Below, in pieces: positions 12,511-19,769 of a stretch of 24,199 nt of DNA. The position numbers were made by a program, and so were the translations under genes. This DNA is from a virus: positions 1 to 24,199 of IMG/VR virus record IMGVR_UViG_3300017776_002495, one strand, 5' to 3'. How positions within the stretch are numbered: the first letter of the stretch is position 1; the number at the start of each line of letters is the position of its first letter. The notes below the pieces were generated by a model that saw only the letters and a program-made list of their open reading frames with translations, did not search any database and was not told where the DNA came from.

Positions 12511-13215
12511 ATGCGTAAAGTAAACCCAGTAAAACCTCGCAAATTAGATGCGGGACATCTCGTGACCGTGGATCCTATGACTCAAGGTCAAGAAGTAGTA
12601 TTTGAAGCATACAAATCTGGATCACACTTAGTGTTATCTGGATCCGCAGGTACAGGTAAAACATTCAGTGCACTCTATCTCGCACTCGAAGAAGTACTTG
12701 ATAAAAGTAACAACATGGAATCAGTTGTTATTTGTAGGTCAATCGTACCTACAAGAGAGATAGGATTTCTGCCAGGCTCACTGGAAGAGAAGTTGGAAGC
12801 ATACACTGCACCATACGTCTCTATATGTACAGAGTTGTTCGAAGATAAAGAAGCATACTCTAAACTAAGTGAGAACGGTCAGATACAATTTATATCTACA
12901 AGTCACATTCGTGGTACTACTATCAACGATGCTGTGGTTATTGTAGATGAGATGCAGAACTTGACATTCCATGAGTTGGATTCAATCATAACTCGTGTAG
13001 GTCATAACTGTAAAATAATATTCTGTGGAGATTATTATCAATCAGATTTTGTCAAAGAAGGAGACAAACGAGGTATCATGAAATTCATGGGTATTCTCGA
13101 ACTGATGAAGAACTTCACCACAGTGGAATTCACTTGGGCAGATATTGTTCGATCCGACTTTGTTCGTGATTACATAATGACCAAAGACATGATAGGAGAA
13201 AAATATGCCAGTTAA
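12511..13215 (+). CDS. phoH: PhoH-like P-loop ATPase
   Basis: This 234-aa protein has Walker A GSAGTGKT (44-51), CRSIVPTREIGFLPGSLEEK (75-94, the PhoH-specific stretch after the first strand) and Walker B VVIVDEMQN (142-150), then FCGDYYQSD (171-179, sensor region). That is the PhoH-type ATPase family, related to superfamily 1 helicases, widely used as a marine-phage marker. PhoH in bacteria is induced by phosphate starvation, but no Pho box was recognised here. Its biochemical role in phages remains unclear; an RNA-related function has been suggested for PhoH-like proteins. It is coupled to the FmdB-like gene upstream and overlaps the next gene by 11 nt. Confidence 0.93.
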   Translation: MRKVNPVKPRKLDAGHLVTVDPMTQGQEVVFEAYKSGSHLVLSGSAGTGKTFSALYLALEEVLDKSNNMESVVICRSIVPTREIGFLPGSLEEKLEAYTAPYVSICTELFEDKEAYSKLSENGQIQFISTSHIRGTTINDAVVIVDEMQNLTFHELDSIITRVGHNCKIIFCGDYYQSDFVKEGDKRGIMKFMGILELMKNFTTVEFTWADIVRSDFVRDYIMTKDMIGEKYAS

Positions 13216-13390
13216 ATTTAAAGAGAGTCAGACAATTCGAGCAAAGGGTTCGAATAAGAAGACAGTACAGCACTTCTATATGAAGTCAACACCGACTGAA
13301 GAGTTGCAGAAAGCACTTGAAGGTGCACACTTAGCACCTAAGAAACGTCAAAAGATAAATAATGAATTAGTAAGGAGAAACATTATATGA
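13205..13390 (+). CDS. 61-aa conserved small phage protein
   Basis: This small basic protein (MPVKFKESQTIRAKGSNKKT, then VQHFYMKSTPTEELQKAL and a C-terminal KINNELVRRNII) is, from memory, a recurring gene next to phoH or lysozyme in T4-like cyanophages with no known function. AGGAG lies before its ATG. It overlaps phoH by 11 nt and the lysozyme start by 4 nt. It is basic enough to bind nucleic acid, but that is untested. The QHFYMK and NELVRR patches are the most distinctive. Confidence 0.75.
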   Translation: MPVKFKESQTIRAKGSNKKTVQHFYMKSTPTEELQKALEGAHLAPKKRQKINNELVRRNII

Positions 13391-13836
13391 ATAAAGAAGC
13401 AGTATTTGAACAATTAAAAATTGACGAAGGAGTCAAGTATGAAGTGTACCACGATCACCTCGGTTTACCAACCTTTGGGGTTGGGCACTTGGTTATCTCT
13501 TCAGACCCAGAGTATGGGGAAGAAGTTGGATTCGAAGTTACGGAAGATAGAGTTTGGGAAGTGTTCGAAAAAGATCTCCAAACCTCAATCCTTGAATGTT
13601 GTGCTCTATACGAAACAGGGACATTTGAAGCATTTCCAGACGAAGTACAGCAGATCTTGGTTAACATGATGTTCAACATGGGACGTACTCGTTTGAGTAA
13701 GTTCAAGAAGATGAACAGTGCATTGATTGATGGTGATTGGAAAACCGCCGCAGTTGAAGGACGTGATTCACGTTGGCACAAACAAGTAACCAACCGTGCA
13801 GAACGATTAATGGTGAGGTTGGAAAATGTCTCGTAG
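13387..13836 (+). CDS. T4-type lysozyme (endolysin, GH24)
   Basis: This 149-aa protein shows the T4 lysozyme catalytic triad with exact spacing: E14 in IDEGVK, D23 in VYHDHLG and T29 in LPTFGVGH, equivalent to T4 E11, D20 and T26. NMMFNMGRTRLSKFKKMNSAL and the C-terminal DSRWHKQVTNRAERL are also family-like. It cleaves the peptidoglycan glycan strand between N-acetylmuramic acid and N-acetylglucosamine. It has no signal peptide, so it would need a holin to reach the cell wall. No convincing holin was recognised; the EF-hand membrane protein at 17577 is a weak candidate. The spanins are about 9 kb downstream. Confidence 0.92.
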   Translation: MNKEAVFEQLKIDEGVKYEVYHDHLGLPTFGVGHLVISSDPEYGEEVGFEVTEDRVWEVFEKDLQTSILECCALYETGTFEAFPDEVQQILVNMMFNMGRTRLSKFKKMNSALIDGDWKTAAVEGRDSRWHKQVTNRAERLMVRLENVS

Positions 13837-14038
13837 TTTAAATGAAAGGATCATAGAGGCGACAAGGAAGTCTTTAGAAGGTAAGATCGAACTCCATAAA
13901 GTAAACTTAGAGATTATGCTATATAATCAAGTTGGTGTTGCAGAACACCCAGATATTATGGAGCACTTCGAACAGGAACTTGGTAAGATTGCTGAGTTTG
14001 AAGATAAACTGGAAACACTGAACAAACATTATAGTTAG
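13826..14038 (+). CDS. 70-aa conserved small helical phage protein
   Basis: This small protein (MSRSLNERIIEATRKSLEGK, then IELHKVNLEIMLYNQVGVAE and HPDIMEHFEQELGKIAEFED) is predicted to be mostly helical. I recall similar 70-80 aa proteins with HKVNLEIYL and EHxDIMExxE in marine T4-like phages, function unknown. It overlaps the lysozyme gene by 11 nt, with GAGGTTGG as ribosome site. Mixed charge and no cysteine suggest an oligomerising or protein-binding role, which is a guess. Confidence 0.75.
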   Translation: MSRSLNERIIEATRKSLEGKIELHKVNLEIMLYNQVGVAEHPDIMEHFEQELGKIAEFEDKLETLNKHYS

Positions 14039-14052
14039 ATGAGGACAGGACT

Positions 14053-14223
14053 GTGTCTAAGTACGCACGTCATGACAATTCAAATAAGAAACGTAATCGA
14101 CATAAATCGTATTATGAGATGAACAAGGGAACCCGAATCAAGAAAGTCGGGCGACCTACAAATGGAGAAGATAATGAAAAATGCGATATTTCAATACATG
14201 GTAATTACACCAGAAGTCGATGA
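14053..14223 (+). CDS. 56-aa basic small protein, GTG start
   Basis: This short gene begins with GTG at 14053; AGGACAGGA lies just upstream. The peptide (M)SKYARHDNSNKKRNRHKSYY then EMNKGTRIKKVGRPTNGE is strongly basic, like small cyanophage proteins that begin with a similar Lys/Arg-Asn-rich stretch (from memory). It overlaps the glycosyltransferase start by 50 nt. An alternative frame starting at ATG 14039 is shorter and less convincing. The function is unknown; nucleic-acid binding is possible from charge. Confidence 0.6.
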   Translation: MSKYARHDNSNKKRNRHKSYYEMNKGTRIKKVGRPTNGEDNEKCDISIHGNYTRSR

Positions 14224-14980
14224 TCGTGGAGAAATTAAAGGGCATAATAGATCTGCATTATACAAGGATGTAGCACAGGTATCTAAAAACTCTTTCGAAA
14301 GATATGCCGACAAGATTGGTGCGGACTACTACTACTCGGACGAAACAAAGTTCATTGATACCACACACAGCACTGCACTCTTATTCGAATGTCTTAGGGT
14401 CATCTACGATCCTATGTTCGATCAATACGACAAAGTACTATTCGCAGACACTGATATAGGTGTCAACACCGAAGAGAATATATTCGATGAGTGTGAAGGT
14501 GCGGATGTATATGGGGTACTTGAAAGTGATATCATTTCTGGTAATGGTGGTGGATATGCCTCTTGGGACTTCAAGAAGAAAACCCTATTAAACTTTGTCT
14601 CGAAATTCAATATGCACAATATTCCTATTGTGCCGTCTTTGCCACCCCAGAACCCATCTAAGTTAACTATCATGAATACGGGTGTAGTCGTGTGGGAACG
14701 TGAAGCACGTCTATTTGCACGTAAGCACTTCATGGACTGGAAAGAATGGTTCTATGCAAAACCAGAATATCATATGTCTATTATGAATGATCAACCATAT
14801 CTGTCTGGACAGTTCTTGTACCATGACATGGAGATAGGTCACTTAGACCAGAAGTGGAACGACTCACCACATTATGATGACGATGATACATTCTTTGAGA
14901 AGGCAAACTTCTGTCATTACACTGGTGGAGAGTGGAAACTCGATATGCTCAAGCATGAAAAAGAAGGTAGATTTCTTTAA
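14174..14980 (+). CDS. GT-A fold glycosyltransferase-like protein (DxD)
   Basis: This 268-aa protein has QYDKVLFADTDIGV (84-97) with D92-T-D94 as the metal/nucleotide-sugar DxD motif, preceded by a helix-rich N-terminal half. MNTGVVVWERE downstream resembles the acceptor-site strand of GT8-like enzymes, and the C-terminal FCHYTGGEWKLDM is typical of the family end. It would transfer a sugar from a nucleotide donor; donor and acceptor are unknown. I start at ATG 14174 because GGAGAAG sits 3-6 nt upstream; ATG 14162 gives MEKI extra and lacks that. A paralog-like protein with DSD lies at 19998. Promoter 14989 follows the stop, so it ends its transcription unit. Confidence 0.8.
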   Translation: MKNAIFQYMVITPEVDDRGEIKGHNRSALYKDVAQVSKNSFERYADKIGADYYYSDETKFIDTTHSTALLFECLRVIYDPMFDQYDKVLFADTDIGVNTEENIFDECEGADVYGVLESDIISGNGGGYASWDFKKKTLLNFVSKFNMHNIPIVPSLPPQNPSKLTIMNTGVVVWEREARLFARKHFMDWKEWFYAKPEYHMSIMNDQPYLSGQFLYHDMEIGHLDQKWNDSPHYDDDDTFFEKANFCHYTGGEWKLDMLKHEKEGRFL

Positions 14981-14988
14981 ATAAACGC

Positions 14989-15017
14989 TTGACACCATAC
15001 TCATATAGTGCTATAAT
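14989..15017 (+). promoter_or_regulatory. sigma70-like promoter of the AAACGC-TTGAC family
   Basis: TTGACA (14989-14994) and TATAAT (15012-15017) are both perfect, with a 17-nt spacer and AAACGC preceding. It starts the HAD-carbamoyltransferase-oxygenase block. GAGG lies just before the ATG at 15044. Confidence 0.88.
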
Positions 15018-15043
15018 ACGTATGTATTCGAAATGAGGTAACA

Positions 15044-15631
15044 ATGAACGATTTAGATAAAGTAATTTTGACCGACTGTGACGGTGTTCTACTCAACTGG
15101 GAGTATGCCTTCCACGTCTGGATGGATACTCACGGTTTTAAGAGACAATTAGGTGCACAACTTCAGTATGATGTTGGTCACCAGTATGGTATTGAGAGAG
15201 CAGTTAGTAAGAACTGCGTAAGAACTTTCAACGAGAGTGCGGCGATAGGATTCCTTCCCCCTCTTAGAGATGCCATTAAGTATGTGAGAAAGTTACATGA
15301 AGAACACGGATATGTGTTCCACTGTATTACTTCTTTGAGTGAAGATCCCCATGCTTATAAACTAAGAATGATGAACCTTGAGAAGTTGTTCGGTGAGGGT
15401 GTGTTCGAGAAATTGATCTGCCTTGACTGTGGTGCTGATAAAGATGAAACACTTGCTAAGTACAAAGACACTGGAGCATACTGGATTGAAGATAAACCAG
15501 AGAATGCTGAAACAGGTGCCAAGTTCGGACTTGAACCATTGCTGATCAAACATGGTCACAACATGAGCAACGAAGAGTTCCCTAACTTCCCAACGTGGAA
15601 AGAACTCTACGAGCATATTGTAGGAATCTAA
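15044..15631 (+). CDS. HAD-superfamily phosphatase (5'-nucleotidase-like)
   Basis: This 195-aa protein has motif I ILTDCDGVLLNW (D11 nucleophile and D13), a motif II-type ITSLSED (S97 or T96), and a motif IV-type YWIEDKPENA with E149-D150. The cap between residues 25 and 75 is helical. The layout resembles phage and bacterial HAD enzymes related to 5'(3')-deoxyribonucleotidases, so dephosphorylation of a nucleotide or a sugar phosphate is expected. It is first after the promoter at 14989 and 48 nt before the carbamoyltransferase. It could supply a hydroxyl acceptor or clear an inhibitory phosphate for that pathway; this is inference. Confidence 0.78.
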   Translation: MNDLDKVILTDCDGVLLNWEYAFHVWMDTHGFKRQLGAQLQYDVGHQYGIERAVSKNCVRTFNESAAIGFLPPLRDAIKYVRKLHEEHGYVFHCITSLSEDPHAYKLRMMNLEKLFGEGVFEKLICLDCGADKDETLAKYKDTGAYWIEDKPENAETGAKFGLEPLLIKHGHNMSNEEFPNFPTWKELYEHIVGI

Positions 15632-15678
15632 GATAAGAATCCCATATATACTTACATAACTATTATGTGAGGTATACT

Positions 15679-17037
15679 ATGAGATATGTTGGAGTTAGTG
15701 AGAATTATCACGATGCCGCCTTATCTGTTATCGAAGATGGAGTGGTGACCTTTGCGTCCCACTCCGAACGATACTCTAAGAAGAAAAACGACAGAATAAT
15801 TCATCCGTTCTTGTGGGAAGCAAGTTGCAAAGATCTACCATCTTTTGATAGGGATCATATGCATATGGCATTCTACGAGCATACGGATGATCCCAAATAC
15901 GATTCAACCTTTAATCATCATAAGTCGCATTGTGCGACTGCATTCTACACACGTCCATGGGATGATCGTGACACAACTGTCATGGTCTCTATCGATGGTG
16001 TAGGTGAAAAACAATCTGCTGTTATTCTTGACAGCAACTTCAAAATCATCACAGAATATCTCGCACCAAGATCAGTTGGATTAGTCTACACAACATGCAC
16101 AGTTCAGTTGGGTTTACGTCCACTTGAGGATGAATATGTTGTTATGGGATTAAGTTCATACGGCAATGTCGTACCCGATATAGTAGACTGGTTATGTAAA
16201 TGGTGGCATGACGGAGGTAAAAACTCCGACATGAAGAACATGATGCAGTCGTGGGTAGAGCAATACGATGATGCAGATGTGGCATCATCTGTACAGAAGT
16301 TTGCAGAATATGGTATTATGCAGATTATGCACGAAGCACGTAAGCACGGATCCAAACTTGTATATGGTGGTGGGTGTGCTCAGAACGTGGTTATCAATAC
16401 TCTTCTATGGGACGTATTCGATGACGTACATATCTCTATATCACCAACAGACGCAGGATCGTCTCTGGGGTGCGCTGGGTTCGCACAGGAACTCGCTACA
16501 GGCATTGATAAACTTATATGGACTCCTTATATGGGGTATGACATAGAGAAGAAAATTAATCCATCCGAAGTAGTAGATCACTTGTTATCAAAAAAAGTAT
16601 GCGGTATTGCCAATGGTAAAGCAGAGTTCGGCCCTCGTGCACTGGGTAATAGATCTCTGATTGCAGATGTAAGGTATGATGTAAAGGACACAGTCAACGA
16701 TATTAAACGTAGACAGAAGTACAGACCGTTTGCTCCCGCAATCCTCGAAGAGTTTGTTGACGAATACTTTGATGGTGTCACTAATGAATACATGCAGTTT
16801 ACCTGTAAGGCAAAGCATGACTATTCATCTGTAACGCACGTAGACGGGACTGCACGTGTACAGGTGGTGAAGAAAGACTGTGAGTCAGTCTTCCGTAAAG
16901 TGATTGAGGAGTACTATGAGAAAACAGGTGTTCCGATGCTACTTAATACTTCACTAAATATTCGAGGTAGACCAATGGTTAATGATCATCATGATGCACA
17001 TCTGTGGGAACAGAAATATGGGGTAAAGGTATTCTAA
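15679..17037 (+). CDS. Carbamoyltransferase (NodU/CmcH/TobZ-type)
   Basis: This 452-aa protein has the ASKHA/Kae1-like N-terminal domain. H80-H-K-S-H84 in FNHHKSHCATAFY is the metal-binding HxxxH site, with SIDGVGE (104-110), MGLSSYG (156-162), YGGGCAQN (229-236) and DAGSSLG (259-264). Its C-terminal domain has AEFGPRALGNRS (315-326), YRPFAPAILEE (348-358) and NTSLNIRG. These enzymes transfer carbamoyl from carbamoyl phosphate with ATP onto a hydroxyl of a metabolite, sugar or, for some phage members, hydroxymethylated cytosine in DNA. It is about 100 residues shorter than many bacterial relatives. ATG 15679 has GTGAGG upstream; an earlier GTG at 15667 is part of that site. A 2OG oxygenase follows immediately (TAATG). 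Confidence 0.92.
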   Translation: MRYVGVSENYHDAALSVIEDGVVTFASHSERYSKKKNDRIIHPFLWEASCKDLPSFDRDHMHMAFYEHTDDPKYDSTFNHHKSHCATAFYTRPWDDRDTTVMVSIDGVGEKQSAVILDSNFKIITEYLAPRSVGLVYTTCTVQLGLRPLEDEYVVMGLSSYGNVVPDIVDWLCKWWHDGGKNSDMKNMMQSWVEQYDDADVASSVQKFAEYGIMQIMHEARKHGSKLVYGGGCAQNVVINTLLWDVFDDVHISISPTDAGSSLGCAGFAQELATGIDKLIWTPYMGYDIEKKINPSEVVDHLLSKKVCGIANGKAEFGPRALGNRSLIADVRYDVKDTVNDIKRRQKYRPFAPAILEEFVDEYFDGVTNEYMQFTCKAKHDYSSVTHVDGTARVQVVKKDCESVFRKVIEEYYEKTGVPMLLNTSLNIRGRPMVNDHHDAHLWEQKYGVKVF

Positions 17038-17567
17038 TGTATAAGTGGGTAAAGAAATATAAGATCGAAGAAGATGTCTTTGAAGAAGAACGAGATAACA
17101 TCTTGATGGCAATTGAGATGATTAAAGATGAATCAGACACACAATTTGCTAAGATGACTGCATCCGATTATAAAGTTGCAAGAAAAGAACAACGAGTGCC
17201 ATACCATAAGAATCTAATGAGGATGATTGAACCCTGTATAAAAGATTATATGGAAGAATGGCATTGTGAAGTGTATGATATGCAGAATGTTTGGTTTGCC
17301 GAATATCGAGATGGTGCAGACTTTGATTACCATAGTCACGAGGGTTGCAATATGTCTGGTGTAGTACAACTTGTATTAGACCACAAAGAAAACGCAACAT
17401 ACTTGATGAATCATGGAGATTTAGCATTAGAAGAAGGTGACTGTTGCATTTTTCCTGCAATGTTACCACATAAGAGTCCCTACGTTTTTGATGGACACAA
17501 GATCGTAATAGGGTTTAATTTTAATATATCTGGAAGTAAAGCACATTCAGATGGTCTAAGAAATTAG
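17037..17567 (+). CDS. 2OG-Fe(II) oxygenase, coupled to carbamoyltransferase
   Basis: This 176-aa protein has the same arrangement as the oxygenase at 880: H99-S-H101 in FDYHSHEGCNMSGVVQLVLD, then FPAMLPHKSPYVF with H145, and K155 in GHKIVIGFNFNI as the likely 2-oxoglutarate anchor. It would hydroxylate an unknown substrate with Fe(II), O2 and 2-oxoglutarate. I start at the ATG 17037 that shares a base with the carbamoyltransferase TAA; AAAGG lies 7 nt before it, while ATG 17004 has no such site. The coupling suggests that the two act on the same substrate: hydroxylate, then carbamoylate. Whether that substrate is DNA, protein or a sugar is unknown. Confidence 0.82.
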   Translation: MYKWVKKYKIEEDVFEEERDNILMAIEMIKDESDTQFAKMTASDYKVARKEQRVPYHKNLMRMIEPCIKDYMEEWHCEVYDMQNVWFAEYRDGADFDYHSHEGCNMSGVVQLVLDHKENATYLMNHGDLALEEGDCCIFPAMLPHKSPYVFDGHKIVIGFNFNISGSKAHSDGLRN

Positions 17568-17576
17568 GAGATAAAC

Positions 17577-17924
17577 ATGGCAGAAGAAAAAAAGAAACAT
17601 ATTACCGTTGATTCAGATGGTAGTTTAGCAGGGGCAGATGTCAACGGGGATGGTCACGTAAGTGAATCAGAACTGTCAATGCACCTTGAGTTCAAACGTA
17701 AAGAGTTGGAAGACGCAGATGCAATGCGTGATGCACAACGTAAGATGGCATGGTTCTCATTGTATGGTATGTTGTTATACCCCGCAATGGTAATACTATG
17801 TGTAGTGTTTGGTATTGATCAAGCATCGAAAACCCTTGGTGACATGGCACCGACATACTTTGTATCAGTCGCCGCAATCGTTGCCGCCTTCTATGCGAAA
17901 GATGCCATAACAAGCAAAAAATAA
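17577..17924 (+). CDS. EF-hand membrane protein with two TM segments
   Basis: This 115-aa protein combines a canonical EF-hand loop, DVNGDGHVSESE (21-32, with D21, N23, D25 and E32 in the ligand positions), a charged helix (35-57), and two hydrophobic segments at about 59-80 and 92-107. A basic tail ITSKK ends it. A calcium-responsive small membrane protein is implied. I recall similar phage proteins in marine T4-like genomes, annotated as hypothetical. Two short membrane segments also fit a holin-like role; there is no proof. AGGAG lies upstream. Its TAA shares a base with the next ATG. Confidence 0.75.
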   Translation: MAEEKKKHITVDSDGSLAGADVNGDGHVSESELSMHLEFKRKELEDADAMRDAQRKMAWFSLYGMLLYPAMVILCVVFGIDQASKTLGDMAPTYFVSVAAIVAAFYAKDAITSKK

Positions 17925-18802
17925 TGAAACCAGAACTCATTACTTGGCGTGGTACGCCAGGGGTCGGTGATTTTATGTGGGCACTTAACTCTGCCCACAA
18001 TTTCTGTTGGGCAGAAAAAACTACTGCCATCTTGGAAATGCACTGGGAACATGATGAGGATTATATACATCATCAAGATGAGGAAGAGACCATTATAGAA
18101 CGAATGGCATTCATACATAATTTCTATCACAGGAAAGATGATGTGGAAGTGGTTCACGTCTTCAATGCCGACAGTAGGTACAAGCACTGGAAGTATGCAG
18201 ACGATATCATTAGAGACGAAGACGGCAATCCAAGACAAGTAGCAAAGCATTCACGTGGAGAAAAGGCAAGGTTCTACTTCGATAGTGGTAAGTTTTCAGA
18301 TGAGATAGGTGGAAATGTACCAGACAACGACTGGGTGTTCCGTGGTGACATTGTTCATCCTCGTTGTGAAAAGAAGATAGTTATCTGGAGACCAACCTTC
18401 AATGCAGAAATACCAAGAACTTGGAAAAGAGGGTTGACAAATGCTGAATGGGATGATATAATAAGTAAGTTACGTGGGCAGGGATTCAATGTAGTTGAAC
18501 TCACCTATAGAACACCAGTATCAGAAGCATTCTATGAGATATCTACATGTAGATTAGTATTATGTTATGATGGTATGTGGCATTATATAGCAAGAAACTT
18601 TAGTATACCTATGATAGTTATAAGTAAAGATGGAGTAACTAAGTATCACACACCACACGCAGTAGCGGCATCTGGTCTAAAAGAAGATAACTATAACGTA
18701 TGGTGGTACCTAAAAAGCATGGGAGAGTTTCTGGGTATACCACGAAAAAAAGCAGTAGATCATCAAGAAAGGAGTAAGAAATATTATGAAGTCGGAGATT
18801 AA
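17924..18802 (+). CDS. GT-B fold glycosyltransferase-like protein (GT9-like)
   Basis: This 292-aa protein starts LITWRGTPGVGDFMWALN, a GxGD strand-loop like the N-terminus of heptosyltransferase-type GT-B enzymes. Its C-terminal half has KIVIWRPTFNAEIPRTWKRG, then VVELTYRTPVSEAFYEISTC and RLVLCYDGMWHYIARNFSIP, matching the nucleotide-sugar-binding half of family 9-like enzymes. Donor and acceptor are unknown. The start overlaps the previous TAA, and its end overlaps the radical SAM gene by 17 nt. A full-consensus promoter-like sequence lies inside it at 18434. It opens a run of surface- or modification-type enzymes. Confidence 0.7.
   Translation: MKPELITWRGTPGVGDFMWALNSAHNFCWAEKTTAILEMHWEHDEDYIHHQDEEETIIERMAFIHNFYHRKDDVEVVHVFNADSRYKHWKYADDIIRDEDGNPRQVAKHSRGEKARFYFDSGKFSDEIGGNVPDNDWVFRGDIVHPRCEKKIVIWRPTFNAEIPRTWKRGLTNAEWDDIISKLRGQGFNVVELTYRTPVSEAFYEISTCRLVLCYDGMWHYIARNFSIPMIVISKDGVTKYHTPHAVAASGLKEDNYNVWWYLKSMGEFLGIPRKKAVDHQERSKKYYEVGD
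18434..18462 (+). promoter_or_regulatory. Intragenic consensus sigma70-like promoter
   Basis: TTGACA (18434-18439) and TATAAT (18457-18462) are both perfect with a 17-nt spacer, inside the GT-B gene and in the same direction. It lacks the AAACGC flank. It could make a shorter mRNA for the radical SAM gene 320 nt downstream. Confidence 0.5.
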
Positions 18803-19769
18803 AATTGACAGAGCAGTCATAGAGATACAGGGTGCCTGTAATTTTGACTGTACTATGTGTCCTCAAGATAAAAGGACTGGAGGAAGACATAAGGGTTTCC
18901 TTCGTAAGATGAATTTACTCGACTTCGAGGATAACGTTGCCGACTGTAAACAGCATGGAATGAATGTAGTGAATCTGGATGGATCTGGAGAAGCAACATT
19001 AAATAACAACCTACCAGAATACATTAAGATCGTTAAGAAGTATGATGCAATGGCAGTTATCTTCTCTAATGGTTTCCGTATGCATGGTCAATACATGAAA
19101 GATTGTGTTGATGCAGGATTAGACTTCTTTAGGTTCTCGTTCATCGGCCCTACACCAGAACTGTATGATAAGTGGATGAACAACAAACGTGGATCTTCTT
19201 ATCACCTAATTAAGAAACACGTAAAAGAGATGATGGATTACGTTAAAGAAACAGGATCGAATTGTGTTGTAGAAACATACCACCTTATTACAGACAACGA
19301 TAATCTTGAGCAAGAACTGGAGCAGTATAAAGCATTAGTAGAAGAACTTGGTTGTAAGACCGAAATCTGGAAGATGCATAACTGGTCTGGTGCGTATGAC
19401 ATTGGAGAGACAAATGCACGTAAGGGTGAGACCAAATCATGTGGTAGACCTTTCTCTCCAGACGTAGTAATACGTGCAGGTGGATTAGACGGCAAACGTG
19501 GTGCAGTCCACCCGTGTTGTCAAGTACTTGGTAGAGATGAAGAAGCAGTACTTGGTCACACATCCGAGAACACTATCGAAGAAATCATTAGGGGTGAGGA
19601 GTACTCTGCATTGAGACAATCACATAGGGATAAGACCTATACAGATTATTGCAGAGATTGCGATTTTTTACTTGACGCACCCGAAACTTTAGTGTATACT
19701 AATAATAATCGTGCAGAACAAAAAATGCTCGGCACGTCATTCTCATTGGAGGATTATAGAGATGTATAA
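18786..19769 (+). CDS. Radical SAM enzyme with SPASM-type C-terminus
   Basis: This 327-aa protein has the radical SAM cluster motif C18-x3-C22-x2-C25 in GACNFDCTMC and a GSGEAT (66-71) glycine-rich strand that contacts SAM. FRFSFIGPTPELYDKW fits the barrel. The C-terminal third has C219 in KSCGRPF, C244-C245 in HPCCQ, and C289 and C292 in YCRDCDF, a SPASM-like set that would hold an additional [4Fe-4S] cluster. SPASM enzymes modify peptides, proteins or small molecules; the substrate here is unknown. It needs Fe-S clusters, which the phage IscU/IscA could help provide. AAGGAG lies upstream. The neighbours are glycosyltransferases, so a sugar or glycan substrate is also possible. Confidence 0.85.
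   Translation: MKSEIKIDRAVIEIQGACNFDCTMCPQDKRTGGRHKGFLRKMNLLDFEDNVADCKQHGMNVVNLDGSGEATLNNNLPEYIKIVKKYDAMAVIFSNGFRMHGQYMKDCVDAGLDFFRFSFIGPTPELYDKWMNNKRGSSYHLIKKHVKEMMDYVKETGSNCVVETYHLITDNDNLEQELEQYKALVEELGCKTEIWKMHNWSGAYDIGETNARKGETKSCGRPFSPDVVIRAGGLDGKRGAVHPCCQVLGRDEEAVLGHTSENTIEEIIRGEEYSALRQSHRDKTYTDYCRDCDFLLDAPETLVYTNNNRAEQKMLGTSFSLEDYRDV
19672..19700 (+). promoter_or_regulatory. Candidate sigma70-like promoter within the radical SAM 3' end
   Basis: TTGACG (19672-19677) and TATACT (19695-19700) have a 17-nt spacer; 10 of 12 hexamer bases match consensus. Initiation would fall near 19707, about 55 nt before the next gene at 19762. Confidence 0.5.

Noticed and set aside
17891-18250. 119-aa reverse-strand hydrophobic frame
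   Set aside because: It overlaps the GT-B gene antisense; its hydrophobicity comes from the complementary codons of a charged, His/Asp-rich protein.
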